From Humulus lupulus (taxonomy: Eukaryota; Streptophyta; Magnoliopsida; Rosales; Cannabaceae), in NCBI RefSeq assembly GCF_963169125.1, contig NC_084794.1, positions 116,164,358 through 116,228,357 of the forward strand: 64,000 nt of DNA, in the 5' to 3' direction. The notes below the pieces were generated by a model. The model had not been told where the DNA came from, searched no databases, and was given only the letters and a program-made list of their open reading frames with translations. Both the position numbers and the translations under genes were made by a program. Positions 12,950-26,359 of this stretch are shown here, piece by piece; the first letter of the stretch is position 1; each line of letters opens with the position of its first letter.

Positions 12950-13308
12950 TGTAGGAATTGGTTCGGTCAGCTATGCTGACCTGTTCATTTCTGTCACTAA
13001 CAACTTAACTGTTTTACTCTTCTTAGTAATGTTAGTTAAGTATAATTGTCTATAAATAGACATTACATTGTACAGGTTACTTTTAATGACAATTTACATT
13101 GTATTAGCTCTGTAATCTTGTAAACAAATTGATATAGAAGGCTTTCAAGATTGTAATGTGGATTGATATTCAGCAATAAAGAAAGTGGCTATTTCATTCA
13201 AATTCTCTTCTTCTTCTCACCTCTGTTTTTTTATTTTCTCTGTCTAAAGTTCTATAAGATTATTCTTAAGCTATTTGATCAATTCTATTTGATTAAGGAT
13301 TCACAACA
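12950..13308 (+). mobile_element. Solo LTR, copia-like, 359 bp
   Basis: Starts TGTAGGAATTGG and ends GATTCACAACA. A perfect 5-bp duplication CTATC flanks it (12945-12949 and 13309-13313). A TATA box (TATAAATA, 13051-13058) is present. No internal region follows, so it is the product of LTR-LTR recombination or of a lost internal part. Orientation is taken from the TATA box. Confidence 0.85.
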
Positions 13309-13986
13309 CTATCAGCAGAGATGATTATAGTCATAATCATTTTGATCCATTTGCACTCAATACTTGTTATGCACATGTATTGAAGATCAAGTTAAAGTTT
13401 GACCTAATGGGCCACACCGTTAATTGTTTTACGATGAGTAGTAGTTTGAGGAGTAAGAACCCACTGATGAGTATATAGAGAGAGAGAGATAAGACAAAAA
13501 TATAATATTACTGAGAAAAGCTCCTATCTGTCCATACGAAATGGGGCTGAAAATGCAACTTATTCATTATCTTACTCCAAAGGTAACGATCTCAAAACCA
13601 AATTCCATGATACCAGTTCACTAACATTTTTTCTCTTCTCTTCATAGATTTTATTGGAAAAACAAACTGGAATACCATAAAATGTTTAGTTTCCTGGGAT
13701 ACAAACAGAACATTAAACTACCATGTGAAAATGACTTGTCTTGACCAGGGGAAAACTACAATAAAAAACTTCAGTTATTTGTATACTTTTTATATAGAAG
13801 AAATATATTTATTATGAGAATCTCTCTAATCTTTCTATTTAGTTATATAAATATTATATTCTTAATAATTTTTTTTTTTGATATAGTATTAATGTTTGTT
13901 TGTTTTGCATAATTTAATTGGGAATCGTATGAGTTATGATGATTTTTGTATATAAAGCTCGTTCTTAACTTTTTGTTTTTGTTTTG

Positions 13987-14081
13987 TGGTGTCAAATATC
14001 TATCTAAGCTGCTTTCGGAGCATCTCAAGCTCAGTCCATTTGTGGCTGTGCTTCCATATTGCTACAAGTTATTAAACCAGG
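13987..14081 (+). pseudogene. Captured exon of a STAR/KH-domain RNA-binding protein
   Basis: The reading VKYLSKLLSEHLKLSPFVAV followed by LPYCYKLLNQ matches the conserved N-terminal segment of plant quaking-like KH proteins (consensus YLSELLAEHQKLGPF..VLP..SRLLNQ). It ends at a good donor (G then GTGAGT at 14082). Only one exon is present. Orientation is +, as for the PP2C fragment. The family identification is from memory of the motif; a homology search would confirm it. Confidence 0.65.
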
Positions 14082-15377
14082 GTGAGTTTAGGTTCTACAA
14101 CAACATAGTTTTTAAGTTTGCCATTGTTACCCCACTTTTCCCATAAAGTTAAGGGAAATTCTGATTTTTGGGATACTTTTTAATCTTCTGTGCTCATGGG
14201 GTTTTGATAAGAGTTAATAACATGTGAATATTGGAGCCATTGTGTCTTAATGGTGTGTAAAAATAAGTTAGTGTTAAAATCATTACTGAGTTACTTTTCC
14301 CTTGGACATGAATGCACAGGTTCTTGTAAACTCAATTTTGTATTCTATTCTTTCTTTTCTTTAGGAATATTCTGTTGTATTTCTGTTGGCCAGAAATGAT
14401 CAAATTAGTAACTACTAAGTTAGTTAATTGGTGTCAGCACAGCAAAGTCAAGACACACTTTGCTGCTGCATTTTTCATGTTTAAAAGTTTGAAATTATTG
14501 TTTTTTCCATTGGAAGTTCAATGAAGTGGCAAAGCAACTGTTTCTTTCTTTTCACTGAAAACAACAGCGTCAGATGTTTTCTCCCCATAATGGCTAACAT
14601 TCTTGTAGAGTAAAGAGGAGAAATCTATCTAATGTTAAAAGGGGAAGTTTGCCTAAAAAATATGCATATTAAAGGTGTTATTATGTTTTTCATCGAGGTT
14701 TCAGAATTTTGTTGTCTATATCATGTGAGTTACAATACATCTTGAGAGGAGTAGTATAATTTTTTTGGGGTTATTACTAATTACATGTTGCCTAGAACCT
14801 GTATCATATTCCAATTGAGTTTTTTTTTTTTTTTTCCTTTTCTCATAAATAGTTCTTTTGTTAATGGGATGTTACTCTTTCTTTTGTATATGGTTTTTGA
14901 TGTATATATTCAAACTAAAAAAATTTATGTACTGGCCTTGCACTAAAAAATGTTTTACATTTTATTACCCAAGTTTTTTAATTGCAAGAAGCTATTTTTA
15001 TAATTATTCTAATACATTTCCCACATGGGTTTGGATTCTACTTTCAAATTTCTGTGAGTTTTTGAAGTTTATTAGATATACATCAAATAACTAACAGAAA
15101 ATCAGAAAACATTTCAGCCATATTTATTAACCAACCATCAATCATTACCAATTCAAAATATTCAAACAACACACAAGTTTTCTTCCTTATCTCGCCGCAG
15201 CACACAAATTTCTCAGAACCTACTTCACTAAGACACACAAGTTCTCAACCTTCCGTTATCACTGCAGCACACAATAATAATAATCTCAGGACCTACTTCA
15301 CTATGGATGAATATCTAAGATATTCAAACTCCTCTAACATTTGCAAAATATTTTAACAAAAATAAAAGAGAACATAC
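14082..15377. other. Unassigned AT-rich sequence in the CACTA element
   Basis: Probably the intron that followed the KH exon plus other captured non-coding DNA. I see no further exon. A poly-T run is at 14820-14836. Confidence 0.35.
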
Positions 15378-15432
15378 CTCTTGCAAACTGCTACAAATAA
15401 AGTTCCTTCCAATTTGAAATCCAATGAAGCCA
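15378..15432 (-). pseudogene. Exon-like segment, gene not recognised
   Basis: Minus-strand 55-bp stretch between an acceptor (CATTTTAG) and a donor (GTATGT). It is open in more than one frame and I cannot assign it. It lies upstream-to-downstream between other captured minus-strand exons, so it may be cargo. Confidence 0.25.
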
Positions 15433-16234
15433 CTAAAATGAAAGCAAAATTACATACCAATTAATAAACTATCAACATCATTCGACCTTTAATTAGGAGT
15501 CATCATTAAAAAAAATTACAACTCTTACAACCAAGAAACTATCCAAACCCACTATAGAGTCCTTGGAAACTAGAGCTCACAAAATAAAAAGAACAACAAA
15601 AAACTTAAATACAACGACAAGAGGCAGTAAAAGCAACAGAAAAACTAAATTGAGAAAGAAATAAATAGAAACAACCATTTACTTCTCACAGGGGAATGAA
15701 AAGTTAACTTTTTCTCTTTTGTACAATGCACCCAGACATTTACTTGAGCCGTGAATTATATAAATTTGACCCACAATAAAACTCTCCATTACATAAATTC
15801 GTCTAATAGCTAAGCTATGTTCATAAAGATAATTTAAAAAAAAGTGCTACAATATGAATTCTTTGATAATGAATAGGAAGCTAATTGCACGGAACAATTT
15901 TGCAGTGATCACAAGATGCATAACCAAGTTAAAATCGTCAACTTTTGATGTGGTAGTGATATAATGGTATTTCCTCACCCTTAATTTAAATAACTAAGAA
16001 AAAAATATGATAATTTAATGAGGTAACACTTTGGTGGTGATTGAACATGTCCAGGAAAACATGGGTGGAAGGAGAATCATATCCCAATTTATTAATAAGA
16101 AAAAAACTAGTCTTTGCTAGAAATTTATTTTGCATCTATCTTGTGTTTAATATAAGAAAATAAAACCTAATAAGTACTAAGAATTTGAATAAATGTTTAT
16201 GACAAACAAAAGTTAGTTGTCATCGAGACAGTAC

Positions 16235-16380
16235 CTGAGGCCTGAAGCATCAGACTGTAAAGAGGCCTCAATAGCAGCATCATTGTATTTTGTAACAGGA
16301 GAAATTATTGGCTGGGTCTTGGGTGGAGTAAAGAATGGTACGCTGCTCTCTTCTCGAGGTGGGAATTCAACTCCAGCAGC
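16235..16380 (-). pseudogene. Captured exon of a TOM1-like (VHS-GAT) protein
   Basis: Minus-strand exon between acceptor ATATCACAG and donor GTACTG. It encodes AAGVEFPPREE, SSVPFFTPPKTQPI and YNDAAIEASLQSDASGL. This block lies between the VHS and GAT domains of plant TOM1-like ubiquitin-binding sorting proteins. Both splice sites are intact and the frame is open. Flanking VHS or GAT exons are not seen, so the copy is a fragment. Confidence 0.75.
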
Positions 16381-16637
16381 CTGTGATATATATTTATACA
16401 TAGATTACTTAGAATACTTATAAAAGTGAGTTAAGAAATCAAAATAGGTTCCTTTCCAAATACTGTAGTAGCATATTAGCTATAAAAACTCTAAACAGAA
16501 AAAGGAACACATAGCAAATTATATATCTTAGTCTTTATGAAAGCAGGCATTTTTATTGAAACAGCATAGTTTCAACAAACATCACAGTTACAAGAAGAAA
16601 ACCAATAACAGACCTTGAAGGGAAAAAAAAAACTCAC

Positions 16638-16699
16638 CATTCTACTGGATAATCAATTCGAGCAATTTTTGAGATGAGCATAGCCAACATGAGAGTTTT
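16638..16699 (-). pseudogene. Captured exon of an importin-beta-like protein (importin-11 type)
   Basis: A 62-bp minus-strand exon between acceptor GATACAG and donor GTGAGT reads KTLMLAMLISKIARIDYPVE plus W. The ISKIARIDYP..W motif is typical of the first repeats of importin-11-like transport receptors. The length and the splice sites support an exon; the family call rests on one short motif. Confidence 0.5.
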
Positions 16700-17260
16700 C
16701 TGTATCAGACATATAAAGAGCATAGTAAAAGTGGATTCTTTCACTAAAATAATGTCACCTCTAAAATAACTATATAAAAGAAAATCTCATATGAAGAGTT
16801 AGGACTAGGGCTAGGATGATGAATCTTGAATGATATATGATGAGATAGATATATTTATATACATATATTTAGAGAGAGAGAAAGAGACCATGTTCCATTT
16901 GTAAAAAAAAAGAAGTAAGGGAAACAAACAACCAACGGCTAACAACAAGCCTCAAAAAAGGATGAACTACAATGCTTTTTTTTTTATCAAGAAGAAAGGA
17001 TGAACTTCATTAATCAAACAAGCAAAGATAGGCACTAAACCAACTCAAACAACCAATGGCTAACAGCAAGCCTCAAAAAACAACTCACAGCAAGCTAAAA
17101 GAAAAACCAATACAGGGAAAAACAGAGCAGAACACTAAACAATTACATAGTGAACTGAGCTAGTAAACGATTATCCTGGGCAGAAAGTTTCTTTTTTCTA
17201 ATAATGATAAGCCTATGATGCAATAAATGTTTAACTTCAGCAGCTAAACTAGAAGCAGAC
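16700..17260. other. Unassigned CACTA cargo sequence
   Basis: AT-rich, with a GA microsatellite near 16870-16887 and a short repeated phrase (AACAACCAAYGGCTAACA..CAAGCCTCAAAAAA) at 16928-16960 and 17047-17080. No exon seen. Confidence 0.35.
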
Positions 17261-20200
17261 TGTAACGTCCTACGTTTTCGGGTACCTTTAAACGACTCGG
17301 GTCGGGATTTTTCCCCCGGGTTAAGAATATTATTTTAAATAATATTATATTTTTTTTGTAAGTATTCCATGAGTTATTGCTAGCCAAAATATGAATTTTG
17401 TGATTTTAAAAGTCAAGATAAGACTTTCGGTCCTAGACCGACACAAAAACCCTGATCGGGTAAAAATCTCGGAAAATAAAATGAAAAATCATGGCAATTA
17501 TATTTTGGGCATAAAATACATTCATAAAAGTTAAAGTTTGGTAAAAAAATAATAAACCTAAAAGAAAATGGAAATTTTAAGGCATTTTGTGTTAAATGCT
17601 TAATTTTGCCGAAATGGGGAATTTTATTATGTGATTAATTATGTGATTAATTAATTAAATTTTATTATGTGATTAATTAAATTAAATGTGAGAGACATTT
17701 AATTTAATTAATTAATGTTAAGTTTGGTGATTAAAAATTAATAAGAGTGAAAAAGGTGTCAAAAGCCAATTTGGACTTTTCTTCTTATGAAACATTTATT
17801 AACCTTTATAAAAAAAAAAACTTATATATAACATAGATAAAATGAAAAGGGTGGCCGGCCATGTGGTATTTTAGAGTTGTGTGAACCCAATTTTATAAAG
17901 ATAAAATCTCATTTAATTAAGAAGTCAAGTGGGCAAGTGGGTAGAAAAGCACTCAAGTATTTTGTGATATTTTGAAGAGTTTTGTGAGCAATTCTAACCC
18001 TAAGAACCGACCACTCTCCCTCTCTCATTCACTATCATCTTTTTTGAAAACTCTCTCAAAGTTTTCTCTCAATATTCACCCTCAAGAACACCAAGGAAAC
18101 TTGGAGGCTAAGTCTTTGTCTAGGGAGGGTTTTCCTTAAGGTAATGTTTCATTAATCTAGACTTTTGTAAAGTTTTAAGCATAGATTTTCAAATAGCTAA
18201 TTAACTATATTGTTGGGGGAAGTTGGTTAGGGTTTTTGAAAGGTTTTGAAGGATTCAAAGCTAATAGGAAGGTCCAAACCTTAAGCAAGAACACCAAAAA
18301 GGTAAAAAGTTTACTTTTGATGATTTTGTTGTAGGGTTTTTAGTTTTAAGCATTATTTTGTATATTTAATGCTTAAAGTTTCTTGTTGGTGATGTAATAA
18401 GGTTATGGTAGTTGTTTAATAATTTTTCTGATGCATGTGTATTGATTTTTGAAAATGGGAACCAAAACCCCCAAGGGTTTTGTAGGATACCCTAAAACAA
18501 AACATGTTTTGAGCTGTGACTTCCAAGGGGTCAAACAGCCACTGTATATTGATTTTGTAAAATTAAATTGTACAGTGATGTTGTTGAGATTGAGTACATG
18601 AAATTGAGCTTTTGAAACACTAAAAAATATTTAGAAATGAGTAAGTTATGGTATTTCAAAGTTTAGGTAAAAAAACTGTTTTTTTTTCGTATTCTTATTT
18701 TCGGAACCAAGTTTGGACAGCCACTGTATAGGGAAAATGAACCCAGTTTTTTCTAAAATTTTGTGGACATATTACTGGCATAACCTATTATTCCACTGTA
18801 AAATTTGGTAAGAAAATATTGAACGGTTTGAAAGTTATTAACTGTCAAAGTTTGGAAAAAATAAGGACTTGAAAATAAGGCATTTTTACCTCATTGTTGG
18901 AAAATGATTTCACCAATCAAAAATGCTCATTTTTACCTAAGATTTTACAAAGACCTAAATGGCATAACAAAAATGTAATTGGGAAATTTTTGTAACAATT
19001 GGGTAAGTAAATTTCAAGTTATGAACTAACAAAATATGTAGTTAAAAATGTGAAAAATAGGCTTTTCACACTTAGTGTAAAATTGAGATTTTGGAACATA
19101 AGGTAAAAAGTAAAATTTTGCTTATTTCAATATATAAATTGGTAAGTCTTGAAAACATATTTTCACTAAAATTACCCCTTTGGGTTTAAATGAATTATTT
19201 TTATTTAAGAGTTTTTATTCTTTCTAAAAATAAGAGATTTAATTTATTAATAGTTAATAAATTAAAAGAGGGTTTAAAACCCTATATTTTGAGAAAATAA
19301 TTAAATGAATTATTTTTCTAGTGAGTAAAATTGATTAATTGATTTTGGAAAATTAATTAGTCAAGATGAGAAATTTTTAACGATTTTCCTAATTAAGACA
19401 AATTAGGCAATTTTCTTAAAACAGTTTTTAGATATTAAAACCTTAAGAAAAATAAAAGGAAAATTTAAGAGTTTATTTTCTTTAAAAATAATTAAGGAAT
19501 TTATTAGTATTTTCTGGATATAATACCGGCTAAAATCTTACATATTTTAACCGACTAGTCGAAAGTGCGGGTTAATAGTGATATCTTGAAAGAATAAGAT
19601 TTTTAGCGGATTGTGGGAAAATACCATTGTGATACCCGAGCCTAGGTATCGAGACCTTAGGATAGGTCTCCCCGAGACTTAGGGTTTAGTCTCGAATATT
19701 TTGTATGACTTTCCTTAATAGATTTAAAACCAAATAAGGTTTATAAATCCTTACAAATGACTTTTATTAAAATGACCAAACTGCCCAAAATAATGATAAT
19801 GAATTATGAGTGCCATAATTAATCCGAGTATACTGTATGGATAACTACAGTATTGGCTAAGCGTAACTGGACTGAATATTGGAGGGTGAAAACCTGCTGA
19901 GCGCTAAGGACTCCAAGTAAGTCAACTTTTATTGTATGGCTGCAACATGAAACAATTATTGTATTGTATGTTAGTATAGGGATACATGCACATATATACC
20001 TTATCGTAGAAAGTTGCTTAGAGACGTTAATCTAGTGGGTGCTGAGTTAGAAAATATGAACGGTAGATGTCCGTCATACCCTAGACGGTTGATCCCCGTC
20101 ACACTGCTTGATTTTATTTATGTCCGGCTCATTACCGCGACGAGTGGCCATGAGATGAGGATAAGCTGGTTAAACCTAGGGGCATCAAAATAAATGGGAC

Positions 20201-21244
20201 CTAGGGGCCCTCATGCTTACTTAATCATTGGACGGTTAGAATCCGAGCAAGTGCTCTGATAAGTTATTCCCGGATAGCAGCCGTGAATATTGGCCATTCA
20301 GTGAGAGTGCCTAGAGATACTAGGGGTTGCCAAGATTGAGTGAGGCTAAACACCCTAGGGGAAACTGCTCACCAGTACCACTGATTAACATAGAAGTCTC
20401 CGTAAAACCGTGTAAATTGGATTACACTCTTGGATAAGTAGCGATGCCCTAGGTAACACGATAGTTACCCTTGATGAGAATATTTATTGGCTAGATCTTA
20501 GTGTGGAGACTCGGTTCTCTTTTACAGATTAGCAATTATGTTGGAGGGCGCGTTACGCCTGAATTGTTGGAAATTGTAGAACGTTGGTCTCGAATTATAT
20601 TGTGATATAATATATCTGCTTGCTCTGGGATGTTCTGAGTGCAGGGATATATTTGTTGATAAGATATAGTTGTGATATAATATATCTGCTTCCTCTGGGA
20701 TTTTCTGAGTGCAGGGATATAATTGTTGATAAGATATAGTTGTGATATAATATATCTGCTTGTTTTGGGATTTTTTCTGAGTGCAAGATTTTTATCTAAT
20801 TATGAATTAATTTATCCTTGGTTATCAGGCATGACCATAAGTTTTCCAGGACGCTTTAGCGTTCTTGAAATTGATTGTGTAGGGTCTGGAACCCTAATTC
20901 TCTATATGCTTTGTTGATCTTACTAAGCGTTTTCACTTACCTAGTTGTTTCATGTTGTAGGTAAGAGCAAGGGCAAGGCAGAGCAGTGAGCGCTGGAGTC
21001 TTCCTTGCAAATGTACATGTGGACCGACCTTTTGGAAAGCCGTTTCATTTTTGGAAATGTTGTGTAATTTTCTTAAACTAGGCTCACTCTATTCTTTATA
21101 AAACATGTTTGTAATTAAATGTTAAGTATGGCCATACGACTTTTTAAAAAGTTTTTTATTTCTATGGGTTTTTGAGACATTTTGTTAAATGAAAACATTT
21201 ATATTTCCGCATTATCGAGTCTTGAAAATCCGGGTTGTTATACA
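17261..21244 (+). mobile_element. Long (4-kb) gypsy-type solo LTR
   Basis: Starts TGTAACGTCCTACG and ends CCGGGTTGTTATACA, the usual termini of plant gypsy LTRs. No gag or pol motif occurs inside, and no second copy follows. The flanks are CAGAC (17256-17260) and CAGAA (21243-21247), a 4-of-5 duplication if the LTR ends at 21242. A promoter-like TATATATAA is near 17822. A tandem repeat occupies 20602 to about 20795. Confidence 0.65.
20602..20795 (+). repeat. 70-bp tandem repeat, almost three units
   Basis: Units start at 20602, 20672 and 20742 with GTGATATAATATATCTGCTT. The third unit is incomplete. Spacing is exactly 70 bp. It lies within the long solo LTR. Confidence 0.85.
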
Positions 21245-21896
21245 GAACGAGAGCAATGATAAAAAACACAGCCATTTCAATTCCTCCAAATGCAGTACAC
21301 TACAGCAGCTAACAACATAATATATATATGTGACAGTAATCCATTGTTTCTGCTAGAAATCCAATCTCTCCATTTGTTCTTTGCCTGTTCATTGCTTTTA
21401 CTAAATCACATACTCGCATAAAAGGATTGCCTTATATATGAAAATTAAAGTACTTTTCCACTGAATGGATAAGGGAAGCTTTGGGACAACCTTACAGTGA
21501 GGACACAGAAAGGTGAAGACAACCATACTGTTGAGATTAGCGTACTCTAATTTTTGAAGAGCATAAAAAGCATAAAAACATAAAACAAAACTAGTGGCAG
21601 AGCATAAAAAATACCACTAACAGGAGCCTGAAACAGAGATCAAAATGTAGCTGCAGGCAAGCTGTAAACAAAAGCAAACCCTACAAGCAAACAAAATTAA
21701 CAGAAAACAGATGGAAATACTGAATACACCATAACAAAAGGAAATACTCATCATTTAAATGTCGCAATCTAAAAAAATAGGGGACCGCCATTGATTAAAC
21801 AAGAAAAGTCTGTCGCTCCTATGAGGGAAAAAAAATCAAAAGACAAGAGAGAGAGAGAGAGAGATTTAGAAGAGATACGTACCATCGAGCCTACAC

Positions 21897-21946
21897 CTCG
21901 CCTTTCCAAGCCCTGCCACCATCAAACCTCACAGCCACTGGTGCAC
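21897..21946 (-). pseudogene. Exon-like segment, gene not recognised
   Basis: Minus-strand 50 bp between acceptor TTTTGTAG and donor GTGTAG, open as APVAVRFDGGRAWKGE. It could be an exon of another captured gene. I do not recognise the family. Confidence 0.3.
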
Positions 21947-22560
21947 CTACAAAACAGAAAGAAATAAGCATAGCTAAGTGTCTAAGTCATTTGTAATTTA
22001 TATTATGCACCCAAAAGCAAGCAATTTCTTCCACATCAATAAATTTATTGTCAAAAGCATTCTATAAATGAATAATAAATGATAGTATTCTCCATGAAAC
22101 TAGAAAAGACTCAGATCATAACATTACATTATAATCAGAAAGATGCTACTTTAGAAGACCATGAGAATCAATGGCTAGTTAATTACTTCTGATTTCAATT
22201 AAAAATGCATTCAAGCACAATAAAAGTTAAAGAAACCAACACTACTCAAGGCCACCAATTATAAAACTTTCAATAAGGTTAATGTAAGATCTGGCTGATC
22301 AAATTCAATATAATTGAATATGTATGCAAACCGCACCAAATGAATCCCTCCCTACACATATTTACACACTGAAAGAATACGTGCGAGGTTTACTAACTAA
22401 AACAACTAAAATCCTAAGATACATGTCAAATCCAATGCTATAAACAAACTCTTATTTCTTTACAATCTCTAATAATAACAGAAGTACAACCTGATGAACT
22501 GTTAAGCAGCATTCTTTACAAGCTCAAGCCATCATAATGTGGTAGCATGACAGCCAATAC

Positions 22561-22610
22561 GTGTATATTTAGATCAGTTTCATCTGCCTCACAGACCATC
22601 TTGTAAAATT
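22561..22610 (-). pseudogene. Exon-like segment, gene not recognised
   Basis: Minus-strand 50 bp between acceptor TTTGACAG and donor GTATTG, open as FYKMVCEADETDLNIH. The frame stays open past the donor (VLAVMLPHYDG). Probably cargo of unknown origin. Confidence 0.3.
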
Positions 22611-24040
22611 CTGTCAAAAACAGAGAAAAATTTGACATAAAAATATAGCAAAACATAGATGAACCCTAACAGAACATACCTAATAACATAAATACACGCA
22701 AATAGATTATAAATACATTTTTGATTGTTCAAGAAAATCAATTATATTTGTTCACCAATTAATACATAATAAAATTGATAATAAAAAAATGTCAAAAGAA
22801 CAGAGAAAACAACATCAATACTATTATCTCTCACATAATTCAAACTCAAAACAGAACCATTAATAGCTAATTTATTTTAAGAATTAACTACAAGCACCAA
22901 ATGAAACCAAAACTGTAATAGCTCCAAATACATTAGTATTACAAATAGGAAAAAGATTATTCAAAGTTCACAAAATTGAAAATTCCTAACAAAAGAGGGG
23001 AAACTAAAATAAATAAATAAACTTATCTTTTATCAGAGGGTAATCAAATACAAAATAAAAGGCTATGAAACTAACCAAAGCTACATTATCAAAAGCTATG
23101 AAACTATCAGCTTTCATAAACCCAATACAAAATATATTTTACATCATCAAGTTGTAATCTTTGCTTGATCAATCCCAAACAAACAATAATTCCATAAAGG
23201 GGAGAAACAGAGAACTAACATAGATATTAAAAATGATAGGTTCATATACAGTAGCTTTACCACCATGGACTATCTTGACTCTTGAGACCAATTTTATTCC
23301 CATATAAGCCTTTCAATGAATACTAATAATAGCCGAGTAGAAAAGAAAATGCAGAGAACACCTCTTTGATTAAACAGATCAACAATCAAATTCAACAAGA
23401 GTGGGATGGAGTGAAGAAAAGAGAAGCCCTTAGATGGTTTAGCAGCAAAAACTCATATCAAAACAAATGTAGATTGCTTTATTTATTATCACCTATTAGA
23501 ACAGTTCATGTATATGCATAGCTAAGAAAATACATTATATATTATCTTAATCAATAAAGAAAATCAGTAGAACAAGAAACCTTATGACTACAATTAAAAC
23601 GTAACTGAACATGTTATATATGCAGCAATTATATACAATCACTATTGTAAACATCACAACTACAGATGAAGTCCTAAACCTTAAAAGGAATAATCACAAG
23701 ACATTGCATCAACTTATAAAAAAGAAAATGCTAACATTACTTGTACACGTATATTCCATAAAAAAATTAAAAAAAAAAAGGTACATGGGACAAGAATAAA
23801 CCACCACCCCACAAGAGAACCCTATTGGCATCCTCAAACTAATTACTACGAACCAATTCCTCTGCCACAACTAAGTATGCATAAATCATACTAAAGCCCC
23901 ATCAATATTAGTTTTCAAATTCTCTTATAACATAAAATATAGTTTTCAATACATTTAAGTTATTTACCATATCAATCTATGCAAATAATAAGATTTTTGA
24001 ACAATTTTAAATCTAACACGCATCTTTAAATAAAACTCAC

Positions 24041-24132
24041 TTGCTAGAATGCTGCTAAGACTCTTCTCAACTGCTTTTCCAAGAATATCATTGTTTGCAT
24101 AATCCATTTCCACTCTTTTCATCTCCCAAAAT
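24041..24132 (-). pseudogene. Exon-like segment, gene not recognised
   Basis: Minus-strand 92 bp between acceptor AAAATAG and donor GTGAGT, open as FWEMKRVEMDYANNDILGKA then VEKSLSSILA. It lies just beyond the LACS exons but does not match a LACS segment that I know. Confidence 0.3.
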
Positions 24133-24337
24133 CTATTTTAAAAATAATAAGAAAAAATAAATCATTCCTTTTAAATCGAAGTCAATAATATTAAGTGAAC
24201 TGATCTAAAAGCATGTTGCTTCATGCATTTTAATTTCTCATTAAGACCTGGCTAAAAGCAATCAATACAAAATATTATATAACCACTATGTCAAAAAGCA
24301 ATCAGTTGAATATTTATATTAGATGAAATTAACGCAT

Positions 24338-25631
24338 CTGTTGTGTCATCTGCCTCAGAAAAAGCAGCTCCAGCAAAAGTTTCTGTCAAGCCATATCCTT
24401 GGCCAATAGGAGCCCTATTTAAGCATAATCAACCAAAAAGAAAAGTATGCAATAATAAGCAATAGATACACATGAAATGAAAAATAACACGACCCATTGC
24501 AAGAATTTCACAGTGCATAGTTAGTCTAGCATGGAACTAAATATGGAAGTATTAGCATCTAAATGAATTTGGACGAGTGATTGCGTGCATATAAGTATGA
24601 CATATAACTTCACATGTGGACACACTAATCTAGTATAGTTTGCAATCCAAAAATTTAACATTTTAATCGTATTAAATAACAAGGTTAAACCTCAAATTCA
24701 ATTATTGTAAATCTGAAGAATATGAAATAATTACCCCATGCAGATATTGACATCTTTGCTATTTAGTTTTGGAATGAGTGTTATAACTACTGCACCCTAG
24801 ACAGTCACACCAAAAAATGTCATCATGCAATCTTGGACATTACAAATTAATTGCTCAAGTTTCAATACTTTCAGAAGATGACTGAACAAGTATTCAATTC
24901 AGAATATATACTTGTAAAGAAGAACTCCAAATTACATTTTTACTTGAACTAAAATGTACAGTAATTATTCACTTCCAACCAAGTTTCTCAAAAGAAGCCT
25001 TCTTCAATGAATAAAGACAAACATATGGAATCATTACATATTGAAATTTTATTTTATCACTATTAATAGGAAAACCAATTTTGACCATTTTATTTAAATC
25101 TAACAGTCATAATAAATCACTTTATCGATAAAGCATCAATGTCAAATAAATAACAAATACCATTTTTCATACAAAAAATTGACCCCTGCCAATAGGGAAA
25201 ACACCCCTACCGAACTAGCTCCCTATATATTTAGATAGATATTTATTCACACACATAGACAAATTAATATTAATATGCATGTTGCACTAATACAATGTAT
25301 TTGTACAATCTAACATTCAATATACATTTGGATCAGTACTAACTATTGCTCAAGCAAGAGAACAGGAAACATAACAAAAGAAACAAATAGCAGGAAACCA
25401 ACCTTTGGCAGACCTGTACTGCCACTTGTGTACATAACAACAGCAACTTCATTCTTAGAGGTTAGGCTTGGTGGAACGGGACATGTTTTACCAAGTCTCT
25501 CAACTTCAGAAAAGGACACAACTATCCAGCCGCTCATGCTTTCAGAATATCCAGTTTCTTTTGAAGTTCCATCTTCTTCAAAATAAATAACATTCTGAAT
25601 CGTTTTGTCAAAAACTAAAGCCTCTCTTAAG
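24338..25631 (-). pseudogene. Captured fragment of a long-chain acyl-CoA synthetase gene
   Basis: Three minus-strand exons. 25403-25631 encodes NVIYFEEDGT, VSFSEVERLGK and the AMP-binding motif YTSGSTGLPK, ending at a donor. 24735-24796 encodes VVITLIPKLNSKDV. About 24338-24414 encodes APIGQGYGLTET plus FSEADDT. The order fits plant LACS proteins of the LACS8/LACS9 kind, which activate fatty acids to acyl-CoA. Exons between and after these are missing, and the second exon has lost its conserved continuation (YLAYLPLAH). The fragment cannot make an enzyme. Confidence 0.8.
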
Positions 25632-26120
25632 CTTCAAATGAGAAATCTAGATAGAGTTTCATCACAAAGTATTAACATAAAGTACCTATTGACAAACAAA
25701 TGATTACCCAGTCCCATTATAGTTGATCAGTAATGTTATCCGAAACTAAAATTTCTTTGCAGCTTTATAAGGAAATAGATCGAATTTCACCGCAAAGTCT
25801 TTTTACATAGCAACGAAAATTTCAATTTGTAGAATGTAGCTAGATATTGCTTAAGGTGTGTGTACCCCCAGCAAAAAAAAAATCAACTGGCAATACATTG
25901 CAATGAAATATTACAACTTGACACTTATATTAAGTCAATATTAAATGAGACTCAGCTCTTATCTCTTTGTAACATAGATCTATCAAAATTGAATTTCATA
26001 TAACTTGTAGCTCTCAAATCATTTTGGTTATGTATAAATATTTACTGGAATCGTGGGAAGAAAACAAAATCCAATGTTATATCACTTACAACAACAATGG
26101 CAAACGAAAGAAATTATTTA
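25632..26120. other. Unassigned sequence between LACS fragment and CACTA right end
   Basis: AT-rich. It probably holds intron remains from the LACS fragment. Nothing else is seen. Confidence 0.35.
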
Positions 26121-26359
26121 TTAAAAAAGAGGAAGAACAGACACACAAATTAAACCCCTTGTTGTCATTTTATATATACACATATATATAATACAAATAT
26201 ATAAAATATTGATCTTTGGTTGCCCACCTTTTGTTTTCTTAATAGTTAAATTACAAAAGCAGAACATGAAGGAATAAGAAAAGAATTGAGCTCCAACTAC
26301 AACATTCAGCCAACAATTTGTATTATCAGGGATGAGAGAAACGAACCTGAGATAGTGGG

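Larger units (their letters stand above)
21245..24040 (-). other. CACTA cargo with a few exon-like segments
   Basis: Mostly AT-rich and non-coding. Two 50-bp minus-strand exon-like pieces with splice signals are listed separately (21897-21946 and 22561-22610). A GA microsatellite is at 21846-21864. I see no other recognisable coding part. Confidence 0.4.

Noticed and set aside
25343..25402. Extension of the LACS reading past 25403
   Set aside because: A splice donor lies at 25402 and the codons beyond it are intronic.
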